This document shows, piece after piece, positions 39,847-50,368 of a stretch of DNA of 64,000 nt (its first letter is position 1; the number at the start of each line of letters is the position of its first letter). The notes beneath the pieces were generated by a model. It was not told where the DNA came from, ran no database searches, and worked only from the letters and a program-made list of their open reading frames with translations. The position numbers and the translations under genes were made by a program. This DNA comes from Phaseolus vulgaris (taxonomy: Eukaryota > Streptophyta > Magnoliopsida > Fabales > Fabaceae), in assembly GCF_000499845.2 (NCBI RefSeq), contig NW_027174113.1, positions 85,741 through 149,740 of the forward strand, written 5' to 3'.

Positions 39847-41860
39847 GCTTATATGGGTTTGCTGACAACCAGGTGGAAGTTCGAGGCTACTTGGAATTGA
39901 GGACAACGTTCACAGATGGAGAGGCCTCGCGTACCGAAAGCATCCGGTACTTGGTCGTAAACGCCAATTCTGCCTACAACATCTTGTTGGGCAGACCGGC
40001 GTTGAATAGGCTGAACGCAGTAGCCTCCACGCACCATATGAAGATGAAGCTGTCGGATCTCAGCGGCAAGGTGATTGTCATCAAGTCGGATAAGGAGGAA
40101 GCACGGAAATTTTATGAGTATAGCCTGAAAACGAAGAGAGGCGTGTTTATGGTGTTCGAGCGTCCGCCAAGTGCAGACGCAATGATGGAGATAGAACCCT
40201 TGATTGAGGCGACGCCCATGGAGTCAACGCCTGGCCAGGCTACACTCGTTGGGGCGACACCCGAGGCAGACACGCACATGGAGGAGGGGCCTGATGACAC
40301 ATCGCCCGTAGAAGAGTCGACGCCTGGAAAGCGCTACCGGGCAGCGCCCATTATGGAAGATAGCAGGGATCAGTCGGCGGCTAACATGGTGGAGAGGCAG
40401 ATAGGCGGCAAAACGTTTAAGCTGGGACGTTTGTTGAGCCAAGAAGAGCAGGAGGAGGTGGCAGAGGTGATTTCACGCCGTTTAGATGCTTTCGCATGGT
40501 CCGCCTCAGATATGCCGGGCATCGACCCTGACTTTCTATGCCATCACCTTAGCATGGATGCCACGGTCCGCCCCGTGCGACAAAGAAGGAGAAAGTTTAA
40601 TGAAGAGAGGCAACTTGTGATAAGGGAAGAGACACAAAAGCTACTGAGTGTTGGTCACATCAGGGAAATCCAATATCCTTAGTGGTTGGCCAACGTCGTC
40701 CTGGTGGAAAAGGCGAATGGGAAGTGGAGGATGTGGTAGACTTCACGGACTTGAACAAAGCGTTCCCGAAAGACTCGTACCCACTACCCAGCATTGACGC
40801 ACTCATGGACAGTGCCTCCGGTTGCAAGGTTCTTAGATTTTTGGATGCATTCTCGGGATACAACCAGATCAAAATGCACCCAAGAGACGAGAGTAAAACT
40901 GCGTTCATGACAGAAACTTGCAGTTACTGTTACAAGGTAATGCCCTTTGGGCTAAAAAACGCAGGCGCCGCCTACCAAAGGCTGATGGACAAGGTCCTAG
41001 CACCCATGTTAGGGAAGAATGTGTACGCCTACGTGGATGATATTGTAGTGGCATCGCAGGGAAGGACGCAGCACGTGACGGACCTGGAGGAGTTGTTCGT
41101 CACCATATCGAAATACCACCTCAAGCTGAACCTCGAGAAGTGTGTCTTCGGGGTGGAAGCCGGTAAATTCCTAGGATTCATGCTCACAGAGCGGGGAATA
41201 GAGGCGAACCCTGATAAATGCGCAGTAATTATTGCCATGCGGAGCCCGACATCAGTAAAGGAAGTGCAGCAGCTAACGGGGCGAATGGCAGCTTTATCAA
41301 GGTTCGTTTCTGCGGGAGGAGAAAAGGGGCACCCCTATTTCCAGTGCCTCAAAAGAAATAGTCGCTTTGCATGGACTGACGAATGCGAAGCGGCTTTCAT
41401 CAAGTTGAAAGAGTATTTGGCGACGCCACCAGTCCTTTGCAAACCGGTAGCAGGTGTGCCCCTCCGGCTATACTTCGCGGTAACAGAGCGAGCAATCAGT
41501 TCTGTGCTGGTCCAGGAGCAGGACCAAATACAAAAGCCCATATATTTCGTCAGCAAGGCTTTACAAGGCCCGGAGACGAGATACCAGGCGCTAGAGAAGG
41601 CAGCGTTGGCCGTGGTATTTTCGGCCAGGATGCTCCGCCATTACTTCCACAACTTTACAGTGGTGGTAATGACGAACCTCCCTATACAAAAGGTATTGCA
41701 GAAACCTGACGTAGCGGGAAGGATGGTGCGCTGGGCAGTGGAGTTGTCAGAGTTTGACATCCAGTATGAGCCCAGAGGATCCATCAAAGGGCAGGTATGT
41801 GCAGATTTTGTGGCAGAACTCTTGCCCGGAGGCGAACAAGAGGTGGAGGCAGGCTCGTAG
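39847..41860 (+). pseudogene. B3 protease C-terminus, reverse transcriptase and first RNase H, broken
   Basis: Resumes B3 after R1 at LYGFADNQVEVRGYLE (the 5' part of protease is at 24850-24884). It has AYNILLGRPALN, an acidic linker, FAWSASDMPGIDPDF and RQRRRKFNEER. A TAG at 40680-40682 replaces E in QYPEWLANV, and a one-base deletion near 40733 within WRMCVDF shifts the frame. RT then continues with FLDAFSGYNQIKMHP, VMPFGLKNAGAAYQRLMD and an intact YVDD at 41030-41041. The first RNase H follows (YFAVTERAISSVL, PIYFVSKALQG). The frame ends at TAG 41858-41860, where B2 has CAG. Confidence 0.86.
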
Positions 41861-42460
41861 TGGTTGCTCTCGGTCGACGGCTCTTCCAACCAGCAAGGAA
41901 GTGGTGCGGGGATAGTCTTGGAGGGACCCAATGGTGTGCTGATTGAGCAAGCTCTGCATTTCGCCTTTAAGGCAAGTAATAATCAGGCTTAATACGAATC
42001 TCTGATTGCAGGGATGCTCCTGGCTAAGGAGATGGGCGCGCAGAACCTCTTGGTGAAAAGTGATTCCCAGCTGATTACGGGACAAGTATCGGTTGAGTTC
42101 CAAGCAAAAGACCCACAGATGGCGGCGTATTTAAGGTACGTCCAACTGCTGAAGGGAGCGTTTAGCGCTCTTGAGCTAATACATGTCCCACGAGAACAAA
42201 ATTCCAGAGCTGGCCTGCTGGGCAAGCTGGCCAGCTCAGGCAAGGGGGGCAGGCAGAGGACAGTAATCCAAGAGACGCTCAAAGCTCCGAGAAAATTCGT
42301 GGAGGACAACAGGGTGAATGTCCTCCATATTAGTACTGCGAGAGGGAAGCCAAGGAGTCATCGTTCCTTGACTCAAGATACGGTGAAGACGCCCCATATT
42401 AGCACATACGCGGACACGTCCGAGGGAGGAAGGCATGCGCAGATATGTGCTTTAGCCGAA
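41861..42460 (+). pseudogene. B3 second RNase H, broken
   Basis: Continues in frame after the stop with SVDGSSNQQGSGAG, then a TAA at 41990-41992 (GAA in B2) inside NNQAEYEALI, then KSDSQLITGQV and VPREQNSRAGLLGKL. The last motif has lost the family NARADLLAK, including the catalytic aspartate (D to G). A conserved linker (KGGRQRTVIQETLKAP) leads to integrase. Confidence 0.83.
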
Positions 42461-43696
42461 GGAGACACCTGGATGACGCCATACAGACGGTATCTGGCGG
42501 ATGGGGTCCTCCCAGCAGAGCCAGAGGAGGGCAAAAAGGTTAAGAGGAATGCCGCAAGATACACCCTAGTGGATGGAGTATTGTTCAGGCACGGGTTCAC
42601 CCACCCTATCCTAACGTGCGTAAGCGGCGACGAGTGCACCAGAATAATGGCGGAGCTCCACGAAGGCATTTGTGGGAGTCACGTGGGGGGAAGGTCCTTA
42701 GCATCTAAGGTGGTGCGAGCAGGTTTCTACTGGCCAATAGTAAAAGAGGATTGCGTGCGGCACGCCTAGCGTTGCAAACAGTGTCAGAAACACGCCGATT
42801 GGCACAAGGCGCCGCCAGAGGAGCTGAGATCCATATACAGCCCGTGGCCTTTCCATACGTGGGGGATTGACATCCTAGGTCCATTCCCATTGGCGATAAG
42901 GTAGATGAAGTATTTGATCGTTGCCATTGAATACTTCACCAAGTGGATAGAGGCGGAGCCCGTGGCCCAGATTACTGCGCACAAGGTGCAACACTTTGTT
43001 TGGAAGAACATTGTGTGTCGCTTTGGCGTACCTAGGCGGCTAGTATCCGACAATGGAACCCAGTTCGCCAGTCAACAGTTGAGAAACCTGTGCGCAGAGG
43101 TAGGCATCAAGCAAGTGTTCGCATCAGTCGAACACCCCCAGACTAACGGGCAGGTAGAGTCAGCGAATAGAGTTTTGCTGAGGGGACTAAAGAGAAGGCT
43201 AGAAAAGGCTAAAGGAGCGTGGGCGGGGGAAGTGCCAAGGATCGTATGGGCATACCACACCACGCCCCAATCTTCCACCATGGAGACGCCTTTCAGCTTA
43301 GTATATGGGTCGGATGCGATGATCCCGGTTGAGATTCACGAAAGCTCGCCACGTTTCCAAAATTTCGTGGTTGAAGAATCCAACGAAGAAAGGCGGGTGA
43401 ATCTGGACCTACTGGACGAAGCCAGGGAGGAAGCAAGAATAAAGGCCGAAGCAGTAAAGAGGAGAGTAGAGCGACAATATAGCTCTAAGGTGAAGCCACG
43501 ACAGTTTCAGGTTGGCGACTTAGTTATGAGGAAGGATCACCCATATGAGCTAGAAAATAAATTGTCTCCCAAGTGGACCGGACCCTTCAGAATTACCGAA
43601 GCTGAGGGGAACGGTTCGTACAACTTAGAGACTTTGGAACGGGGTCCCATTCCGCGCAGCTGGAATGCGGCCAATTTGAAGTTTTATTTTAGTTGA
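42461..43696 (+). pseudogene. B3 integrase, two internal stops
   Basis: WMTPYRRYLADGVLP opens the region. The zinc module HEGICGSHVGG ... CKQCQKHA is broken by TAG 42767-42769 just before its cysteines (CAG in B2). TWGIDILGPF follows, then TAG 42902-42904 (again CAG in B2). The rest is open: SDNGTQF, NGQVESANR, METPFSLVYGSDAMIPVEI and a C-terminus ending SWNAANLKFYFS. Integration activity is therefore lost. Confidence 0.86.
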
Positions 43697-44142
43697 ATTA
43701 TGTAAGTGAGCAGCCATGTAACAATCTTATTGTAGGCGACACTCTTTTTCCCTCTCGGGGGATTTTGAACGAGGTCACCCAAATAAAAATAAAAATAAGT
43801 TCAAGACTCAAAGTGCAAGACCAAGGGGTAAAGAGATAAAAGACAAAGACTCAAAGTGGCGACAGGCGTCGCCAAACCTACGCGTCGCCAAGAGTGCGCG
43901 TCGCCAGGAAAGGGGCGTCGCCAGACACAGGCGTCGCCAAGAAACATAACGGAGGAGCACAATATGTTAAAAGAAGCGAATGTAGTCGAAAGCGTACAAA
44001 AATGAAGCGGCGTTACAGAAATCGAAACATGGCACCAGAGAGTTAAGGTTACAAATAGAGTTCGAGATAAAGGTGAATGAGATAGATGAGACAAACATAT
44101 ACATGCCCTATGCTCATACAAAAAGTGCAAACAGACCACTTC
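43697..44142. other. B3 convergent spacer between integrase and short antisense gene
   Basis: No gene. Five GGCGTCGCC-like motifs at about 43857-43935, and an A-rich stretch near 43785. Equivalent to 55270-55670 in B2 and 32599-32998 in B1. Confidence 0.6.
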
Positions 44143-45109
44143 TCAGTGGCCTCCGGAGTCTGGATGAGAGGAGGACGAAGCTCCGTTCTCAGCCCTCAGC
44201 ACCTGGGTAAGATGTGACCTCCGTTGTCGGTTTATCTTCGAACCTGCACCGAAGAAAACAAACATGGTAAAGACACCACAAGACAGGACACGCAAAGATC
44301 TAGTAAAGATGAAGAGCGGGAGGTTCTAAGGTAATCTCTGATACATATATACTTCTCCAAGGCTTCGGCGTTGTAGTCCAAGCTAATCAAAGCGGCAGCA
44401 TCGAAGCCTCCCGCCTCAGCCAGGATCCGGCATGCAACCTGGTCGTTGAAGGGTAGCCTTTTGAAGGGTTTGGACTTCAGGGCTCTCGTCTCCTCACAGA
44501 GTACAGTGGAAAACCATCCAGGGCGGAAGGCACGAGATCGGAGCAACAGACTTTGAAAAACCTACCCTTCCACCCTGTGAAGGAGTTTTGGAAGGGAGTT
44601 AGGAGAACCCTGCCGGGAACGTTGCTAAGGGTCACCCAGAGGTTGTTCCTTTGCTTCTTCATCTCAAAGAAGTGAAGAAAGATGTCAACCGAGGATGCAC
44701 ACCCCAGAAAGCCAAAGAGTATGCCAAAGGCTTTGACGAAAGCCCAGCTATTAGGGTACAACTGGGCGGGAGCAGCATTAATCTCAGTCAGTAGTTCCCT
44801 CTCAAACCTGGAGAAGGGCAGGCGGACGCCGATGCTTTTGAATACCACCTGGTAGAAGTAGAAGAAAGGGACCCCGTCGTTGGCCCGTTCGTCTCCGCAC
44901 ACCGGCTCCCCTAAGGTGCAAGGGAGCACGGAGATATTGTCGTCATGCCTCTTCGCGAAGGCACGATGATCGTATGAGCACGAATCCCCTTTGTGTTCCC
45001 TTATGGCCCTGGTAGAAAGCAAGCATGAGCACTCGTCAAGGAGCTCGCGCGAGGCCCATGCATACAGGTCCTTGGGGTTAACCCTAGGGGGAGGAACATG
45101 AGAAGACAT
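44143..45109 (-). pseudogene. B3 short antisense gene, one frameshift
   Basis: Start ATG at 45109 (MSSHVPPPRVNPKDLYAWAS), chosen to match the B2 copy; the frame is also open to 45130. The conserved core is present: LPFSRFERELLTEIN, AQLYPNSWAFVKAFGILFG, NNLWVTLSNVPG, WKGRFFKVCC and LDGFPLY. A small deletion near 44495 then shifts the frame, and the sequence continues as ACRILAEAGGFDAAALISLDYNA. The intron runs from about 44348 (GTATCAGAG) to about 44243 (GTGCAG); the last exon encodes SKINRQRRSHLTQVLRAENG and a Ser-rich end. Splice sites look usable. Confidence 0.73.
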
Positions 45110-46522
45110 GTCGCCACAAAGTATGAGCAAAGAGCTGGGAGTTCAAAGGAGAATAGCGCGTTAGGAGTGCGGGAGGAAAAACGCCAACTAGAAAGGATGC
45201 AGAAGGAACTCTTTGTGTAGCGGTGCAAGGAGGATGCGAAAACACAGAGACGATGGACGCGAGTACAAGATTTTGAAGATCTAAATATTGCAGTTGGAGC
45301 GCCAAGCGACGCAAATGGGGGCACCGTGCGATAGAGCCACGTGTCAAAGGATGGGAGGATGATCCTGGCGCCACTGGCTAACATTCAGAAAACGTCGCGT
45401 CGACAGAATGCCCGAGGGTACGATGCGCCGTCGAGAATGGGCATCTTGTCAGAAGCTCAGAAAATATCAGGATCAAGTCAAGTGAGGGAACGTCCCATCA
45501 GCCATACAGGAAGTACAACGTGGATGGCGCGGGCGAGACCTTAAGCTCTCCGCTACCCCCAGGCGTCGACCAGAGTCGAAGTCAAAGTCAATGCCAAGGT
45601 AAAGTCAACGGGTTGACCGCACCAGGCATCGCCAAGACACTGAAGGCGTCGCCAGTATAAGACACTGAAGGCGTCGCCAGTATGAGATGCTGAGGGCGTC
45701 GCCAGCATGAGACGCTGAGGGCATCGCCAGTATAAGTTATCAGTGGCGTCGCCCCCGATACCCACAGGTAGGAAAGACTTTGGAGGGAGACGAAATCGAA
45801 GAAGTCAAAACTGGTCACCAGCGGCGTCGCCTCCTCGATACCCACAGGTAGGAAAGACTGTGCAGGGAGACGAGATCGCTAGAAGCCAAGCGAACCACTG
45901 GCAGTGTTGCTCCCCGATACCCATGGGAAGGAAAGACCATGGAGGGAACGACCCCCTGGGGGGGCTTCGAGCCTTCCCGGTGTTTGGCGTTTCTAGACAC
46001 CCTGAGGACGATACGGCGCTGCTGTAGCAAGCCTCTCCTTAGGCGTGGGTGCCAGCACCAAGAATCAAGGGACAGATCACCTTAGTGTTTAAGACAATCC
46101 GTGGATGATACGGCGCTGTTAGACAGGCCTCTTCATGGGCGTGGGCACTGAAATACGATCTTGTCCCAAGTGTTTAAGACCCAAAGCAGGTCTCGACTTT
46201 TGCATTGCAGCAATGGCGGAGCGGCCAGCGCCTTCACGAGGCAGAGGCCTCATAGATACGAATGCGGAATAGGTTGTGAGGTACACGTTAGAAGTAAGGC
46301 GCCTGGCGTACAGGATCGCCCAACACAGCGCAAGAAACGAGTAAAAGTACAGGCAAAGCAATTGAAGCATACAAAAATGAAGAACGAATATGAAATTGTT
46401 ATACAAAACCCATTATCCCAAGAAAGGTGCAAATAGTTCAAAAGATTTACAAGTTTATCAGAGGATGGCTAGAGCGAATATAAAGCACAAAAAGGTAAAG
46501 GTGGCAGCTGAAAGTTGGCGTT
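45110..46522. other. B3 segment between the two antisense genes, LTR-like with tandem repeats
   Basis: Contains, left to right: a GTGGATGGCGCGGGCGAGAC segment and AGGCGTCGACCAGAGTCG, then AAGTCAAAGTCAATG, resembling the 3' UTR/LTR boundary of B elements; a short tandem array with GGCGTCGCCAGTATAAGACA and variants (about 45640-45740); three CCCGATACCCAC/ATGG-type modules (about 45755-45955); and a duplicated segment with GATACGGCGCTG (about 45984-46150). The remainder flanks the 3' end of the long antisense gene. No gene identified. Confidence 0.6.
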
Positions 46523-48871
46523 TCAGTCATCCAACTCGAGGGGCACGACGCGTCCGTCAACGACATGGTGGGTGGAATCGCAATTAGAAACGTTGATCCC
46601 CGGGTTCTCGCAGGCGGCCTGGGCCAAAGCCTCCTTGAATCCCTCCTTGAAGGTGCCGACCATGTCATCGATGAGTGCCTTCTTGGCCTTCTCCAACTCC
46701 TCGATGGTAGAGTCGCCGAAAGCCACCTACTTCTCCAGAGCCTCCTTCTCCACTCAGAGCCGGTTGACCTCGATTTGCAGCTTGTCATGGTCAACCTGGA
46801 GAAGGTCCAATGCCATGGCCTGGGTAGCCATCTCCTCCTCCATCCACTCCAGTCTTTCGGCCTGCCCATAGCACTGATCCTCCAATTCCTTCTGGAGCTC
46901 TTCGGAGGCCTCAGCCATGTCTTGGAGGTCCGTTATTTGAATGTGGAGATATACTTCCCGGACGTAGAAGTCAGCCTGAAATTCCATCGCCTCATCCAGC
47001 TGCCTTTCAGCCTCCTCTTTGGCCTCTTGGGCGAACTTCAGAGAGGCTTGATAGACCACATTTTGGCGTCCCAAAGCTTCCTTCTCCTTCAGAGCGACCA
47101 CTTCTTCTTTCAGGGCCTGGAGGGCTTGTGTGTGTGAAGCAGCATTTCTAGCTTGGGCGCGCCAATCGAGGGCCACGACCAAGAAGGCTCCCAAATAGAA
47201 GGGCATTCCTTCTCTTCTGTCGGAGCCTTCTGGCATCAATCCTCTGTTGAAGCCCCTCATCAGATGCATGATTGGAGGAGGAATGGCAATTAGATCGGGG
47301 GCAACAGAAACGGAGACAGGAACAGCAGAAGCCTCTGCTGGTGGTGGAGATGGAGCAGACTCGGCCCCGTCGCCTTTTTCCTCTTGGACTATTATGGGTT
47401 GGGGAGAGGTGGCGCTAGGGGGATTGTCCCTGAAGGACTCCCCTCCCTGTGGGGACGCCGCTGGTAGGATGGGAACCCTAGCAGCCTTTCTCCTCTTGAA
47501 GACTAGCCCACCGTCGGAGTCTTCATCATCGGAGAGAATCTCCAACACCCTCTTCCCTTTGTCAAGGGGGGCTGGAGCAGGTGACGAGGCCACAACCAGT
47601 GGGACTGCGGCGATGGGTGGAGGTGAATTGGGCGTTTGAAGTGTTTGGGGGCTACGTGGAGGTGGTAAAGATGGGCCTAATGGAGTTTCGGTGGTGGTTG
47701 GTGTTGGTGAGGGCGAGGATAATGGGAGGCTTGGATCAGCAACGGGGGCGGTGGAGGCGCCAGCCTTGGTGGCACGAGCAGCCTTCAGTGCTTTCGCCAA
47801 GACCATCCTCTTAGAGGAATCCATCACTGATCCTACATTCAGACAAACCAAAGAACAGAAGTTAAAGCCGCACCAGATCAAACACAAGGCGTCAGTTACA
47901 CACAAATCACAGAATGCCAATCCCACCGCCCATGCAGTTATATAAATCTACAAGGCATGCAGGTAAATGAAACATAAAGAGTACAAATGAACACTTAGCA
48001 ACGAGGGAAACAGGTGGAGGAGGCCAACAGAACAAGCATGATGTAATAAAACACAGATAAGAAAGGGCAACAAGAAACGAGCCTCCCTACCAAAATAGGT
48101 GGACAGGGTGTGTGCGTTGTATTCACACGCTATGAGCTTCAGCGTGTCAAAAACGATCCCCAGGCCAGCCAAGGCCTCACATACCCCCCTATCAGCAGAG
48201 GACAGCTCATCCAGGGCCTTAGGCTTGAGCAGCTTGGGATGCTCTGTCCAGTATAGTGGGAAGCCGTCCAAGGTTGTGGGGTCCTGTTTGGCGCAGCACA
48301 CCCTGAAGAATTTTCCTTTCCAGCTTTTGTACGAGTTCTGGAAGAGAGAAAGGAGGATCCTGCCAGCGATCCCGGAAAAGCTCACCCAGAGGCTTTTCCC
48401 TTGCTTCTTCACCTCGAAGAAACGTAGAAAGACGTCCACAGAAGGAAGAACGCCTAGATATCCACAAAGAATTTGAAAGGCCCGAACAAAGGCCCAGCTA
48501 TTGGGATGTAGCTGGGCGGAGGCCGTATTGATCTCCGTGAGCAGTTCCCTCTCGAAGGGTGTGAACGGAAGGCGTACACCAACACGTTTGAATACAGTTT
48601 GGTAAATGAAGAAAAAGGGGGCCCCACCCCTGGGTCTGTCATCCACACAAACAGGTTCCCCTGGTCTGCCGGGGCGGACGGAGATGTGGGCATCGTGGGT
48701 GTGACAGAAAGCGTTGAAGTTGTATAAATGAGGGTCACCCCGATGGTTCTCCAGATCCTCGAAGGTTGTCAAGGTGGTCCATTCGTTTAAAAGATCGTTA
48801 GAGGCCCATTTCTAGAAGGCCTTGTAGTTGGTCTTGGAGGGAAAACTGGACCTCGGTTTCGAGCGCACCAT
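46523..48871 (-). pseudogene. B3 long antisense gene, several stops
   Basis: Start ATG at 48871. Exon 1 (48871-48091) has an early TAG where the family reads AFYPWAS (here AF, stop, KWAS), then FEDLENHRGDPHLYNF, LPFTPFERELLTEIN, AQLHPNSWAFVRAFQIL, WKGKFFRVCC and LDGFPLYW. The intron runs 48090-47835 or 47833 (GTAGGGAGG...AATGTAG). Exon 2 ends at 46523 and carries a Pro-rich linker, KRVLEILSDDEDSDGG with basic FKRRKAAR, PPIMHLMRGF, MPFYLGAFLVVALDWRAQ, a coiled coil, stops at about 46754 (EVNRL, TGA) and about 46727 (TAG), and the tail HHVVDGRVVPLELDD. Its 5'-UTR intron is split by B2. Confidence 0.74.
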
Positions 48872-48950
48872 GATGCAGATAAATAGCTGAAGAAAGAAGA
48901 AAGGAAAAGGGTTTTAACAAGCGATGCCAAGGCAGAAAGGGAAGAGAAAC
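48872..48950 (-). other. B3 long antisense gene, 5'-UTR intron left part
   Basis: Minus-strand acceptor CTTCAG/CTATTT near 48884. The intron continues into the B2 insertion point; AAACC at 48946-48950 is the left target duplication. Confidence 0.6.
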
Positions 48951-50267
48951 CTGTACCGTCCCGTATCAGGGCGTTGACTAAGTCAAGGTCAAAGTCAACG
49001 ACTGGAAGGTCAAAGTCAGCTCAAGGTGTTGCCCAGGTGTAGGGACGCCAAGAGGAAGCGTCGCCAAGGCAGGACAAGGCGTCGTTAAAGCACGGCGTCG
49101 CCTAGGTGAAGGCGTCGCCTAGGTGGAGGCGTCGCCTAGATGAAGGCGTCGCCTCGGTGAAGGCGTCGTCCAGGTGAAGGCGTCGCCTAGGTGAAGGCGT
49201 CGCCCAGGTGAGGGCGTCGCCAGATCGAACAGTGTAAAAGCGAGGCAATCACGGTGTGGTTCCCCGATACCCATGGGTAGGAAAAACCATGGAGGGAGCG
49301 ACGCCGTGTGAAAGCCTCAGGTCCCGATATCTCGGGAAAGCGATAAAGAGAAGGAAAAGGTGGCTTCAAGGCCATAGTGATAGTACCAGTGAAGGGCAGC
49401 CTGACTCGCGAAGTACCCCTGCCGCCCCAGAGACGCCTTCGGGACAGATACGACCCAAGAGGAAGGTCACGCCCAGGATAACCGGGTGCAGGGTGTGAGA
49501 GGAAGGTAGATACGCTCTCAGAGTAAGTGGCTAGATACTTGGGGGGCATGAGTTGGCACCCAAAAAGCCACCCCTAGCGCAGTAGCACTCCCAAGCAGGA
49601 GGACCCACACGTAGAAACGTCCCCAGATGGGCAGAAACACCCCCAGATGGGGTCAAGGCGTCGTGAGGCCCTCCACGTGTATGACAGCAATGCCGGAATG
49701 GAAACACCCTATAGTCAGGTGCCAGGTAATTAAAGATATTCAATACAGTTTCCCTTTTTGGCATTCAGGTACTATTATGGCTCCCAAGCGTTTCAACGTC
49801 TTAAATGCGCTACGTTTCATAATTAAGCGCTTTAATGAGCGCGTTACGTTTGAGTTTAAAAGCGCTTTAAGGCGCTTTAAATGCTGGGGGCAGTTTAAAT
49901 AGCGCTGAGAATGTCGGAAAAAGGGTTGGAACCTTTGGCAAATTTACGAGAAACTCTCTGGTTGCTTGCCCGTGCTTTAGGATTACGTACAAGTGACTGG
50001 AGAATATTTTTGCCTGAAGGGGACAACACACACACATATACACAGTTCTTTTACCACCCTTCAGAGTGCCACACGCGGTGCTCAGATACGTGGGTGGACA
50101 GTTTTTGGGGTTTCTTGCCGGCTGACTTGAGCGTCGGAGTGCAAACGGCCGCTAGGGCGCCACTCTGCCCTCATTTTGCAGGAAATTTGCAGGCATTCAG
50201 TGGGAAGGAGTCCTTAGCTGACGATTGAGGCCACGCACGAAGACGTCCTGGTCAACCGGACGGAACA
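48951..50267 (+). repeat. B2 5' LTR
   Basis: 1,317 bp, TGTACCGTCCCGTATCAGGG...CGGACGGAACA. Contains the 17 bp array, the CCCATGGG module, the AAGCGCTTT cluster at about 49825-49885 and a TATA-like TTTAAATA at 49893-49900. Confidence 0.94.
49094..49221. repeat. 17 bp minisatellite in the B2 5' LTR, eight units
   Basis: GGCGTCGCC (one unit GGCGTCGTC) every 17 bp from 49094 to 49213; the same eight units recur in the 3' LTR from 59418. Confidence 0.9.
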
Positions 50268-50269
50268 TT

Positions 50270-50287
50270 TGGCGCCCACCGTGGGGC
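50270..50287 (+). other. B2 primer binding site, tRNA-Lys type
   Basis: TGGCGCCCACCGTGGGGC, 2 nt after the LTR end. Confidence 0.87.
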
Positions 50288-50368
50288 CGATATAAAACAT
50301 CAGTCCCATCACACAAGTTCGTGAAAATCTACCAGGTTACGGTAGTGCTGAAGGAGGTTGGAGTGACA

